19,831 bases of DNA from JAHTBL01 sp038532735 (GTDB taxonomy: Bacteria > Pseudomonadota > Alphaproteobacteria > Rhodobacterales > Rhodobacteraceae), in the NCBI GenBank assembly GCA_038532735.1, contig JBCBAC010000027.1:1-19831 (forward strand). The letters are read 5' to 3'. The notes under the pieces were generated by a model. The model saw only the letters and a list, made by a program, of their open reading frames with translations. It was not told the DNA's origin and searched no databases. The position numbers were made by a program, and so were the translations under genes. This document shows positions 1 to 6,217 of this stretch, piece by piece; position 1 is the stretch's first letter; every line of letters starts with the position of its first letter.

Positions 1-57
1 ATCCGCGAAGGCGGCCGCACCGTCGGTGCCGGTGTGGTTTCGAAAATCCACGAGTGA
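1..57 (+). CDS. tuf: Elongation factor Tu, C-terminal end (partial)
   Basis: The first 18 codons of the window read IREGGRTVGAGVVSKIHE and then TGA. This matches the extreme C-terminus of EF-Tu domain III, where REGGRTVGAGVV is almost invariant. EF-Tu is the GTPase that brings aminoacyl-tRNA to the ribosome. The rest of the gene lies upstream of the window. A tuf copy followed by tRNA-Trp, secE and nusG is the usual bacterial order, and a strong terminator follows here at once. Many proteobacteria carry a second tuf copy after fusA, so this is probably one of two, which cannot be checked here. Confidence 0.93.
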   Translation: MREGGRTVGAGVVSKIHE

Positions 58-79
58 TCTAGCGTTGCTTTAGACCAAC

Positions 80-114
80 AAAGGCCGCCCTGACCGGGGC
101 GGCCTTTTTCTTTT
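80..114 (+). terminator. Rho-independent terminator of tuf
   Basis: An 11-bp perfect stem AAAGGCCGCCC (80-90) pairs with GGGCGGCCTTT (97-107) around a 6-nt loop, and TTTTTCTTTT follows at 105-114. It lies 23 nt after the tuf stop, so it should end the tuf transcript and separate it from the membrane-protein gene downstream. Confidence 0.92.
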
Positions 115-171
115 GCCCTGACTGCACGGCTTTGGCATGCTCCGGCCAAAAGCAAGACCAAGGGCAGTGCC

Positions 172-1308
172 ATGCAAACCGAGATCAGCCGCGCGCGGAT
201 GACGAGCGTGCTCTTGGGCGTTTTCGCCCTTATGGCGCTGGCCAAGATCAAGCCGCCCAATGAATGGGCCCAGACCCACTACCTGTTCTCCTATGATCTG
301 GGTCTCACCCGGCGCGCTTTGCTGGGTGAATTAGTCCAATGGGCTGGCTTTGACGCTCTCAGCAATGCCCAGGCCCATGTTATCGCGATCATGGTGTCGG
401 TGCTGGGCGGCACGGCCTTTGCCCTTTGGATGGCGCGTCATCTGCCGCAGACGGTGACGGGGCTTGGTCTGGGGCTTGTCGCGATCACATCCTTTGCGCT
501 GGCCACCTTTCTGGGGAACACTGGCTATCTTGATGGGGTCCTGATGCTGATTGCAGTTGGTGCCCTGTGGGTGCCGGGCACGGGTGTTGGCGCAATCGTG
601 GTGAAATGTGTGCTCTGCTGTGTCGGAGTTCTTGTCCATGAAGCGATGGCCGGAACGCTTGCTGTCCTCGTCGCCGGGCAGCTTTGGCTTCAAGGCGCAC
701 GTCTTGCAGCACCATTACCGGTGATTGCCGCGGGTGGCCTTGCTGTCATGTTGATGCTGTGGACCCCGTTTGCGGACGAGGCGTTGGCGCCGATCACGGC
801 CGAGGTCGAAGCGCGCGCGGTTGACTTCAACCCGCGCGTTTTCGCGCTCGACGCGGTTGTCGCTTTTCGCAACGGGGATGTCCCGCGCTATGCGGTGGGG
901 TGGGAAGATGTGACCTATCTTTTCGAGAGAAGCTGGGTCCTGCCTGTTGCTTTGATCTATGTCGGGGTCTTGTTGCGGTGGCTGTTGACGCTGACAGATC
1001 ACCGACCAACCCTCGATCGTCTTGCACTGGCGATCGTCGTGCTGGGGCCCTTGGCCGTTATCCTGATTGCCTATGATCTCTCGCGATTTGCATCGCTGGC
1101 GATCCTGCAAGCCTATATGATGTTTGCGCTGTTGTGCCGGATCGACGCGCGAAGTGCAGAGCGATGCACCCAAGTCTTCACACCGCTTGTCCTCATGGCG
1201 CTGCTGGCGGCCAATACGCTTATCGCATTCCCGACGCTGAACCCCTTGCCAAACTACTATGATCGCCTGCCGGGGGCGTTGCTGGATTTTGGAGAATGGG
1301 CCAACTAA
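172..1308 (+). CDS. Polytopic inner-membrane protein of unknown function
   Basis: This 378-aa protein consists mostly of hydrophobic helices, about 8-10 by eye. I do not recognise a named family with certainty. The start at 172 is supported by AAGGG at 160-164, 7 nt upstream. Notable polar motifs stand out between the helices: YDLGLTRRALLG at residues 41-52, HEAM at 156-159, YDLSRF at 301-306 and NPLPNYYD near the C-terminus. A Tyr/Arg-rich loop near the first helix, a conserved-looking His-Glu and a late Asp-x-x-Arg recall multi-spanning proteins of surface-polysaccharide loci, possibly of GT-C-like architecture; that comparison is from memory and weak. The gene has its own spacer after the tuf terminator and ends 96 nt before tRNA-Trp. 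It is not part of the canonical cluster, so it looks like a lineage-specific insertion. Codon use is slightly less biased than in the ribosomal genes. Confidence 0.8.
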   Translation: MQTEISRARMTSVLLGVFALMALAKIKPPNEWAQTHYLFSYDLGLTRRALLGELVQWAGFDALSNAQAHVIAIMVSVLGGTAFALWMARHLPQTVTGLGLGLVAITSFALATFLGNTGYLDGVLMLIAVGALWVPGTGVGAIVVKCVLCCVGVLVHEAMAGTLAVLVAGQLWLQGARLAAPLPVIAAGGLAVMLMLWTPFADEALAPITAEVEARAVDFNPRVFALDAVVAFRNGDVPRYAVGWEDVTYLFERSWVLPVALIYVGVLLRWLLTLTDHRPTLDRLALAIVVLGPLAVILIAYDLSRFASLAILQAYMMFALLCRIDARSAERCTQVFTPLVLMALLAANTLIAFPTLNPLPNYYDRLPGALLDFGEWAN

Positions 1309-1363
1309 CCAGCCTCTGCCGGTCGTTTCGCATCAAGCACCACGGTTATGCCGCGCAAACCCC

Positions 1364-1392
1364 TTGCCAACCTCTGCAAACCGCCCTATCCA
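1364..1392 (+). promoter_or_regulatory. Likely sigma-70 promoter of tRNA-Trp
   Basis: TTGCCA (1364-1369) and TATCCA (1387-1392) are separated by exactly 17 nt. Transcription would start near 1399, a few bases before the mature tRNA 5' end at 1405. Position and spacing fit well, although the -10 match is only partial. Confidence 0.5.
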
Positions 1393-1404
1393 ACGCTCGG
1401 CTTT

Positions 1405-1480
1405 AGGGGTTTAGCTCAGTTGGTAGAGCATCGGTCTCCAAAACCGAGGGTCGTGGGTTCGAGTCCCTCAGCCCCTGCCA
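1405..1480 (+). tRNA. tRNA-Trp (anticodon CCA)
   Basis: A 76-nt cloverleaf can be folded by hand. The acceptor stem AGGGGTT (1405-1411) pairs with AGCCCCT (1470-1476), followed by discriminator G and an encoded CCA at 1478-1480. The D stem is GCTC/GAGC (1414-1417 with 1426-1429). The anticodon stem TCGGT/ACCGA (1431-1435 with 1443-1447) encloses anticodon CCA at 1438-1440. The T arm has loop TTCGAGT (1458-1464); its stem GTGGG/CCCTC has one T-T mismatch at the second pair. CCA reads UGG (Trp), and tRNA-Trp next to secE is a classic arrangement. No terminator follows, so the tRNA may be processed out of a longer transcript running into the downstream mRNA. Confidence 0.97.
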
Positions 1481-1594
1481 AAGCCACCTTCCCGCAAGAT
1501 GTTTCGACCAGAAAAGACAAGGGCCAGCCTTTCCCTTTGCGGCGGGCATTGCCATAGTTGGGGCGTTGAGAGACCTGTATGCGGAACGCAAGCT

Positions 1595-2479
1595 ATGGCC
1601 GATAAAGATGTCCAAGAGGTTGTTGATGTGCCCAAAGCGGCGCCGCTCGCCCTGACCGAAGACCAGGTCGACCAGATCGACATCGTGATCGCCATGCGGT
1701 TTGCGTTTTTTGGTAAATCGGGCTGGAAAAGCGACACCTCTCGCGACAAGGAATTGCTGTTCGACAAAGAGCGCCTGTCGATGCGGTTGCACCTGTTGAA
1801 AACGGTGGCTCTGGCCTCTCTTGCCGCGCAGGACGATCAGAACTTCCACCTCTTCATTCTCACCAGCGAGGATTTGCCCGAAGACGCGTTCGCGCAACTG
1901 CGTGCGGTTTGTGAAGAGATGTTGCAGCCAGCGCAATACACGATCCACGCGCGCCCCCCGGCCTATGCGCGCAAATTTCTGCGGCTTTTCATGCAGCAGA
2001 AATACAAAAGTGGCCCGATCATGCAGGTGGTTCTGGATGACGATGATGGCCTTTCAAGCGACTATATCAGCCGCCTGCGCAAGGATATGCGCAGCTATCT
2101 GCCAGAGGTCACGAAAACCAACACAGGGCCGCAGTATATTTCATATTCTCATGGCTATGGGCTGGCGATCGGAGAGGACCCCTCCAGCGTGCCAGAGCTC
2201 TATCAACACGCGTATCCCTACATCAATCTGGGCCTCGCGATGCTGTCGACGCTGAGCGAAAAGAATATCTTCGCCATTGATCACCAGGGCGCGCCGAAGC
2301 GGGCGGGTTGCCATATGGTGAAACGTGTCGCGATGTGGGTTCGATCGGTGCATTTCACCAACGATTCTCGGGTGGAGGTTGGGGATCGCTGGCGCAAGCT
2401 CGACGATTGGCCAGAGCATCCAGATGTCAAAGCGCGGTTCAGCTATCTTGATCCCAAGCAGATCGCATCGCTGGAGTAA
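1595..2479 (+). CDS. DDDD-motif glycosyltransferase, putative rhamnosyltransferase family (copy 1)
   Basis: This 294-aa protein contains VVLDDDDG at residues 145-152. It shares its layout with the two other copies in this window: a strand-rich start (IVIAMRFAFFG), a helix with LLF and RL..R (residues 54-64), SLAAQDDQNFHLFILTSEDLP (75-95 region), the DDDD patch, and a C-terminal VHFTND-type motif. Asp-rich patches of this kind bind the metal and nucleotide-sugar in GT-A enzymes. I believe the family is the 'putative rhamnosyl transferase' group (PF11316), so the sugar is not established. The start at 1595 is the first ATG giving a sensible N-terminus; the only earlier in-frame ATG (1499) abuts the tRNA. 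The ribosome-binding site (GGAACG near 1583) is weak. It lacks the FRL before DDDD seen in copies 2 and 3 and is the most divergent copy. It is probably cotranscribed with tRNA-Trp upstream, and perhaps with secE. Confidence 0.82.
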   Translation: MADKDVQEVVDVPKAAPLALTEDQVDQIDIVIAMRFAFFGKSGWKSDTSRDKELLFDKERLSMRLHLLKTVALASLAAQDDQNFHLFILTSEDLPEDAFAQLRAVCEEMLQPAQYTIHARPPAYARKFLRLFMQQKYKSGPIMQVVLDDDDGLSSDYISRLRKDMRSYLPEVTKTNTGPQYISYSHGYGLAIGEDPSSVPELYQHAYPYINLGLAMLSTLSEKNIFAIDHQGAPKRAGCHMVKRVAMWVRSVHFTNDSRVEVGDRWRKLDDWPEHPDVKARFSYLDPKQIASLE

Positions 2480-2522
2480 GCTCCGCGCAATTCACGCGCG
2501 ATCAACCGACCGACACCGCGTC

Positions 2523-2551
2523 TTGCAATCAACATCCCGCTTGCGTATGTG
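2523..2551 (+). promoter_or_regulatory. Possible promoter of secE-nusG
   Basis: TTGCAA (2523-2528) and TATGTG (2546-2551) are 17 nt apart, in the 111-nt gap between the glycosyltransferase stop and secE. The resemblance is moderate; the site would give secE its own transcription independent of the inserted gene. Confidence 0.33.
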
Positions 2552-2590
2552 AACCCAAACCCCGTAACGCGCCCCCGCGCAGGAGAGATC

Positions 2591-2791
2591 ATGGCAATGG
2601 CCAACCCCCTTCAGTTCATCCAGCAGGTGCGCGCAGAAGTCGCCAAAGTCGTTTGGCCGACCCGTCGTGAGGTTCTGCTGACCACGGTGATGGTCTTCAT
2701 CATGGCGACACTGACGGCGATCTTTTTCTTTCTGGTCGACCTTTTGATCCGCAGCGGGTTGCAGTTCGTTCTGACGACCTTCGGCTCGTAG
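2591..2791 (+). CDS. secE: Preprotein translocase subunit SecE
   Basis: This 66-aa short-form SecE is the essential clamp subunit of the SecYEG channel in the inner membrane. The amphipathic helix contains the family signature EVAKVVWPTRREV (residues 16-28), followed by one long membrane segment (VLLTTVMVFIMATLTAIFFF region, about 28-50). The length fits the single-span SecE of alphaproteobacteria; the E. coli form has two extra spans. I chose the start at 2591 because AGGAGA lies at 2581-2586; a GTG at 2549 is in frame but has no ribosome-binding site and would add a non-SecE tail, and ATG 2597 is an alternative. It sits directly before nusG, as in most bacteria. Confidence 0.96.
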   Translation: MAMANPLQFIQQVRAEVAKVVWPTRREVLLTTVMVFIMATLTAIFFFLVDLLIRSGLQFVLTTFGS

Positions 2792-2856
2792 CCGAAAACC
2801 CCGACACCCCCTTGATCTGTCCGGGTGCGGGATGTAAACGCAGCCCACTTCCCTGA

Positions 2857-2885
2857 CGGCGCGCTTCGATTCGAGTGGCGCGCCG
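2857..2885 (+). other. Hairpin in the secE-nusG spacer
   Basis: CGGCGCGC (2857-2864) pairs with GCGCGCCG (2878-2885) around a 13-nt loop. A shorter perfect hairpin, TTCGGCT/AGCCGAA (2780-2786 with 2790-2796), spans the secE stop codon. Neither is followed by a convincing T-run, so these look like RNA-stability or leader structures rather than terminators. Nothing else is evident in this 183-nt spacer. Confidence 0.35.
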
Positions 2886-2974
2886 CATTTAATTCGGGAA
2901 GCCGCAGGGGCCGCGCCTCTGCCGGGAAACAAGAATTCCGGGGCGCAAGTCCCAACTGACAAAGGTGCACTAGC

Positions 2975-3508
2975 ATGGCCAAACGGTGGTATTCGGTGAG
3001 CGTTCTGTCGAACTTCGAAAAGAAGATCGCTGAGCAAATCCGCACGTCTGTCGTGGAAGCCGAGTTGGAAGACCAGATCGAAGAAGTTCTGGTTCCCACA
3101 GAAGAAGTCATCGAAGTGCGTCGGGGCAAGAAGGTCACGACAGAGCGCCGTTTCATGCCCGGCTATGTGCTTGTGCGCATGGAAATGACCGATGAAGGCT
3201 ATCACCTGATCAACTCGATCAACCGCGTCACGGGCTTTCTTGGCCCGCAGGGCCGCCCGATGCCGATGCGCGACGCTGAAGTGCAGGCCATCTTGGGCCG
3301 CGTCGAAGAAGGCGAAGCCGCGCCACGCACGCTGATCCATTTCGAGGTCGGCGAGAAGGTGAAAGTAAACGACGGCCCGTTCGAGGATTTCGACGGTCTG
3401 GTCGAGGAAGTCGACGACGAGAACCAGCGCCTGAAGGTGACGGTCTCGATCTTTGGCCGGGCGACCCCGGTCGAGCTGGAATACACGCAGGTCTCCAAAC
3501 AGGCCTGA
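2975..3508 (+). CDS. nusG: Transcription termination/antitermination factor NusG
   Basis: This 177-aa protein has the normal NusG length. The N-terminal NGN domain starts with KRWYSVSVLSNFEKKIAE and contains the signature RRFMPGYVLVRMEM (about residues 58-71) and VTGFLG. This domain binds the clamp helices of RpoC. A linker leads to the C-terminal KOW domain (GEKVKVNDGPFEDFDG, about 125-140), which contacts Rho, S10/NusE or the ribosome. Thus the protein couples transcription with translation and Rho termination. An AAAGGTG sequence lies upstream of the ATG at 2975. Its order after secE and before rplK is canonical, and its RpoB and RpoC partners are encoded in the same window. Confidence 0.98.
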   Translation: MAKRWYSVSVLSNFEKKIAEQIRTSVVEAELEDQIEEVLVPTEEVIEVRRGKKVTTERRFMPGYVLVRMEMTDEGYHLINSINRVTGFLGPQGRPMPMRDAEVQAILGRVEEGEAAPRTLIHFEVGEKVKVNDGPFEDFDGLVEEVDDENQRLKVTVSIFGRATPVELEYTQVSKQA

Positions 3509-3517
3509 CGTGCATAT

Positions 3518-3558
3518 CGTGGGAGGCGGCGCGCACGCGTGCGTAATGCCGGACCACG
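3518..3558 (+). promoter_or_regulatory. rplK leader stem-loop, candidate L1 translational operator
   Basis: CGTGG (3518-3522) can pair with CCACG (3554-3558). Between them lie GAGG on the 5' side, a palindromic inner stem CGCACGCGTGCG (3532-3543), and AATGCCGGA on the 3' side. The GTGGGAG...CCGG..ACCAC arrangement resembles the L1-binding helix of 23S rRNA, which L11-L1 operon leaders mimic so that free L1 represses its own mRNA. It lies 54 nt upstream of the rplK start. The function is inferred from position and resemblance. Confidence 0.5.
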
Positions 3559-3612
3559 CAACCCAAAGCCCCGCGGTCGCGACCAAAGGGTGTTGAAAGA
3601 AGGAGAGGCCTC

Positions 3613-4038
3613 ATGGCCAAGAAAGTCGCTGGCACGATGAAATTGCAAGTGCCCGCCGGACAAGCAAACCCGTCGCCGCCCGTTGGTCCGGCACTGGGTC
3701 AGCGCGGCATCAACATCATGGAATTCTGCAAGGCGTTTAATGCCAAGACGCAGGAGCTTGATCCGGGCGCACCTTGCCCGACCGTGATCACCTATTATCA
3801 GGACAAGTCCTTCACGATGGACATCAAGACGCCGCCTGCGTCTTACTTCCTGAAGAAAGCCGCCAAGCTAAAGTCGGGTGCGAACAACCCGTCGCGCGAA
3901 GTGGTCGGCACCGTTACCACCAAGCAGGTCAAGGAAATCGCGGAAGCGAAGATGAAAGACCTCAACGCCAACGACATCGAAGGCGCAATGCAGATCATCC
4001 TTGGCTCCGCCAAGTCGATGGGTATCGAGGTGAAATAA
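3613..4038 (+). CDS. rplK: 50S ribosomal protein L11
   Basis: This 141-aa protein has the typical L11 length. It contains the signature PPVGPALGQRGINIMEFCK, starting at Pro22-Pro23, the proline pair that in other bacteria contacts thiostrepton at the GTPase-associated centre. The C-terminal domain (about residues 75-141), including KQVKEIAEAKMKDLN, binds 23S rRNA. L11 forms the base of the stalk with L10 and L12, both encoded about 2.5 kb downstream. The ribosome-binding site AAGGAGAGG (3600-3608) is very strong. Only 2 nt separate its stop codon from rplA, so the two are translated together and probably controlled by L1 through the leader. Confidence 0.98.
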   Translation: MAKKVAGTMKLQVPAGQANPSPPVGPALGQRGINIMEFCKAFNAKTQELDPGAPCPTVITYYQDKSFTMDIKTPPASYFLKKAAKLKSGANNPSREVVGTVTTKQVKEIAEAKMKDLNANDIEGAMQIILGSAKSMGIEVK

Positions 4039-4040
4039 TC

Positions 4041-4739
4041 ATGGGTAAGCTCGGAAAACGCACAACCGCCGCCCGCGAAGCATTCGCCGGCAAAGACAAC
4101 GTCACCGTTGAAGAAGCCGTGGCTCTGGTCAAAGGCAACGCAAACGCGAAGTTCGACGAAACCGTCGAGATCGCGATGAACCTCGGTGTTGATCCGCGCC
4201 ACGCAGACCAGATGGTCCGCGGTGTGGTCAGCCTGCCCAATGGCACCGGCAAGGACGTCCGCGTCGCTGTCTTCGCTCGCGGCCCCAAGGCTGATGAGGC
4301 GAAAGCGGCAGGTGCTGACATCGTTGGCGCAGAAGACCTGATGGAGATAGTTCAGGGCGGCAAGATCGACTTTGATCGCTGCATTGCCACCCCCGACATG
4401 ATGCCCATCGTTGGTCGTCTGGGTAAGGTCCTTGGCCCCCGCAACCTGATGCCGAACCCCAAAGTGGGCACGGTCACCATGGATGTGGAAGCTGCTGTCA
4501 AAGCTGCCAAAGGCGGTGAAGTGCAGTTCAAAGCCGAAAAAGCAGGCGTGGTGCATGCAGGCGTCGGCAAAGCGTCCTTCGATGAGGCCAAGCTGGTCGA
4601 AAACATCCGCGCGTTCGTGGATGCGGTCGCCAAAGCCAAGCCCACAGGTGCCAAAGGCGCTTACATGAAAAAGATTGCCGTCAGCTCCACCATGGGCCCT
4701 GGCGTCTCGATCAACGTGGACAACGCTGCAGGCAACTAA
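4041..4739 (+). CDS. rplA: 50S ribosomal protein L1
   Basis: This 232-aa protein has the expected L1 length. It starts MGKLGKRTTAAREAF at 4041, 2 nt after the rplK stop; longer in-frame extensions into rplK have no ribosome-binding site and are not L1-like. It contains the L1 signatures VRVAVFARG, DMMPIVGRLGKVLGPRNLMPNPK (centre of the protein) and the C-terminal MKKIAVSSTMGPGVSI. L1 binds the mobile L1 stalk of 23S rRNA and helps release deacylated tRNA from the E site; it is also the classical autogenous repressor of its own operon. A strong terminator follows 21 nt after the stop, closing the unit. Confidence 0.98.
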   Translation: MGKLGKRTTAAREAFAGKDNVTVEEAVALVKGNANAKFDETVEIAMNLGVDPRHADQMVRGVVSLPNGTGKDVRVAVFARGPKADEAKAAGADIVGAEDLMEIVQGGKIDFDRCIATPDMMPIVGRLGKVLGPRNLMPNPKVGTVTMDVEAAVKAAKGGEVQFKAEKAGVVHAGVGKASFDEAKLVENIRAFVDAVAKAKPTGAKGAYMKKIAVSSTMGPGVSINVDNAAGN

Positions 4740-4760
4740 GCCTTCATTGCGGTGAGATAG

Positions 4761-4795
4761 AAAAGCCCCGGTGGAAACGCCGGGGCTTTTTGTTT
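4761..4795 (+). terminator. Rho-independent terminator after rplA
   Basis: AAAAGCCCCGG (4761-4771) pairs with CCGGGGCTTTT (4780-4790). The stem continues through a T-G and a G-C pair to a GAAA tetraloop at 4774-4777, and TTTTTGTTT (4787-4795) follows. This is an excellent intrinsic terminator that should separate L11-L1 from the genes downstream. Confidence 0.95.
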
Positions 4796-4866
4796 GCAGC
4801 TATAGAGTTTTACATCGCCCGCGCTGTCCTCTAACTCTGAGGGAAATTTTGCGAGGGGCATATATT

Positions 4867-5157
4867 ATGAAGATCAGGATTTGGGTGATGGGCTGTGCTG
4901 TGATGGGGCTGACGGCCTGTAACGGTGTGTCGATGAACGGCAGCGGATCCTCTGCAGGGTTCATGACCAACGTCCCCGAGCGCGTCATTGAGATCGCCGC
5001 CCCTAATCAAGACCTCACACGGATCAAGATTGATCCGGTCGATGGTTGCTACGTCTATCGCTATGTTGGCCCGGTGGAGACAACGCTTCTGCCTCTGCGA
5101 ACACGCGAAGGGCGGCCGATTTGCAGCCGCCCTGCCGAGGCTCCTGTCGAAAGCTAG
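4867..5157 (+). CDS. Small predicted lipoprotein of unknown function
   Basis: This 96-aa protein has a signal sequence MKIRIWVMGCAVMGLTAC with a lipobox LTA-C, so Cys18 should be lipidated and the rest exported. The mature part (about 79 aa) is Ser/Gly-rich at first, then holds DLTRIKIDPVDGCYVYRYVGP and a C-terminal LRTREGRPICSRP. Two further cysteines (in DGCYV and PICSR) might form a disulfide. The start at 4867 is set by GAGGGG at 4853-4858, 8 nt upstream; an in-frame ATG at 4771 lies inside the preceding terminator and is rejected. It is monocistronic and converges on the L,D-transpeptidase with 3 nt between stops. A weak TTTACA-17-TAACTC (4809-4837) could be its promoter. I do not recognise the family, and an envelope role is inferred from the signal only. 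Confidence 0.78.
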   Translation: MKIRIWVMGCAVMGLTACNGVSMNGSGSSAGFMTNVPERVIEIAAPNQDLTRIKIDPVDGCYVYRYVGPVETTLLPLRTREGRPICSRPAEAPVES

Positions 5158-5160
5158 GGC

Positions 5161-5835
5161 TTAGCTTTGCGCTGTGACCAGTTCCTCTGGCGGATAGAGG
5201 AATGCGGTTACGCCTGTGTCCACATTGTCGTAAAGCCCGTTGATATGCGCCATGATCATGCGCACGCAGCCCGAGCTGGCCCGCCCCCCGATAGAGCGTG
5301 GGCTGGGCGAGCCGTGGATGCGCAGATACGTGTCGCGATTGCCGACATAGAGATAAAGCGCCCGCGACCCCAACGGGTTCTTTAGGCCTGCATCCATCCC
5401 GTCGGCATGCTGTTCATAAAGCTCCGGATCGCGCTTGATCATCGCGGCGGTCGGCGTCCAAGTGGGCCATTTCGCCTTGCGCCGGATCGTATATGTGCCG
5501 GGCTCGTAAAGATCGCCACGAGCAATCGCCACGCCGTAGCGCATGGCCATGCCGCCCTCGCGGATATGGTAGAGGTAGCGTGCGACCGCATCCACATGGA
5601 TATCGCCTGGGGTCAGGTTCGCATTGGCTTCCACCATCTGCGGCAGGAAGCGGCGATGCACGCCCCAGGGATTCGACGTCGCTGGATCGTAATTCGCAGG
5701 CGTCACCTGCGCATCCCACTTGGCCCATTTGGAGCGGTCAGAGACCGGACGCCGGGGTGCTTCCTGCGCGACAGACGCAATCGGCGCCGAAAAAAGCGCG
5801 ACGCTCGACATAATGAAATGGCGTTTGGTCAGCAT
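5161..5835 (-). CDS. Exported L,D-transpeptidase (YkuD domain)
   Basis: This 224-aa protein has a Sec-type signal peptide (residues 1-23, cleavage likely at SVA-Q). The YkuD catalytic motif is complete: His174 in LRIHGS and Cys190 in IGGRASSGCVRM, in the usual HGx(n)SSGCxR layout. Such enzymes form 3-3 crosslinks in peptidoglycan or attach lipoproteins to it through an active-site cysteine in the periplasm. The domain occupies the C-terminal half, preceded by a region with VARYLYHIREGGMAMRYGVAIARG, the start of the beta-sandwich. AAAGGAGA (minus strand, 5850-5843) is a strong ribosome-binding site 7 nt before ATG 5835. It is convergent with the lipoprotein gene. Whether the lipoprotein is a substrate or partner is only suggested by the neighbourhood. 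Confidence 0.93.
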   Translation of the reverse strand: MLTKRHFIMSSVALFSAPIASVAQEAPRRPVSDRSKWAKWDAQVTPANYDPATSNPWGVHRRFLPQMVEANANLTPGDIHVDAVARYLYHIREGGMAMRYGVAIARGDLYEPGTYTIRRKAKWPTWTPTAAMIKRDPELYEQHADGMDAGLKNPLGSRALYLYVGNRDTYLRIHGSPSPRSIGGRASSGCVRMIMAHINGLYDNVDTGVTAFLYPPEELVTAQS

Positions 5836-5986
5836 TCACAGGTCTCCTTTTATATGCGCAAACGGCATGTTACGGCATATTTACCCGCAAGTGCCGCGGC
5901 GTGCGAGTCACAACGTGGTTGGCGCGACGTTTCGCGATGGATCTGGCCGGGATCACGCCGGTTTACGGCTCAAAGGGAAAACCCCA

Positions 5987-6015
5987 TTGACACTTTGCCA
6001 ATCACGGCCTATTTC
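5987..6015 (+). promoter_or_regulatory. Promoter of rplJL(-rpoBC)
   Basis: A perfect -35 box TTGACA (5987-5992) is followed after 17 nt by TATTTC (6010-6015). It lies about 200 nt before rplJ and before a structured leader, the expected layout for the main promoter of the L10-L12-beta-beta' operon. The rest of the 5851-5986 interval, upstream of both divergent genes, shows only a direct repeat ACGGCAT twice near 5862-5878. Confidence 0.65.
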
Positions 6016-6081
6016 GCGCGTCTGTCGCATTGCGGCATCGTCCGAGACGGCGGGTCAGATTCGCATCTGATAAATCCTGCC

Positions 6082-6200
6082 TGAGACGGGAAAGACCAAT
6101 TCTCGAAGAGGCTCCTCCGGAGCTTGTAAGAGCGTTGCCCGTTCGGACTAACCGACATCAAACCTGATGTCGTTACGAGAGCCGGAGGGGGAACCCTTCC
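6082..6200 (+). promoter_or_regulatory. Structured L10-type ribosomal leader of rplJ
   Basis: Several pairings are visible in the untranslated leader: ACGGG (6086-6090) with CCCGT (6138-6142); GCTCC/GGAGC hairpin (6111-6123) with loop TCC; and a perfect 8-bp hairpin CGACATCA-AACC-TGATGTCG (6153-6172). CTCCTCCGG (6112-6120) can alternatively pair with CCGGAGGGG (6182-6190), which excludes the local GCTCC/GGAGC hairpin. Leaders before rplJ commonly bind the L10-(L12)n complex for autogenous control of translation; that role is inferred here from position and structure. Confidence 0.6.
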
Positions 6201-6217
6201 AAATTTGGAGTAAAACT

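Noticed and set aside
1348..1557. 69-codon ORF running through tRNA-Trp
   Set aside because: The sequence is a folded tRNA gene; the peptide (GLAQLVEHRSPKPRVVGSSPSAP) is the familiar false translation of tRNAs.
1499..1594. N-terminal extension of the first glycosyltransferase
   Set aside because: The ATG is 19 nt from the tRNA 3' end, has no ribosome-binding site, and the added residues are not family-like.
1405..2590. Integration of a mobile element at tRNA-Trp
   Set aside because: No integrase is present and no second copy of the tRNA 3' end was seen downstream.
2780..2796. Terminator at the secE stop
   Set aside because: The 7-bp hairpin is followed by AACCCC, not a T-run, and it includes the stop codon.
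3774..4040. Long N-terminal extension of L1 into rplK
   Set aside because: It is an out-of-frame reading of rplK; the normal L1 start at 4041 gives the expected length.
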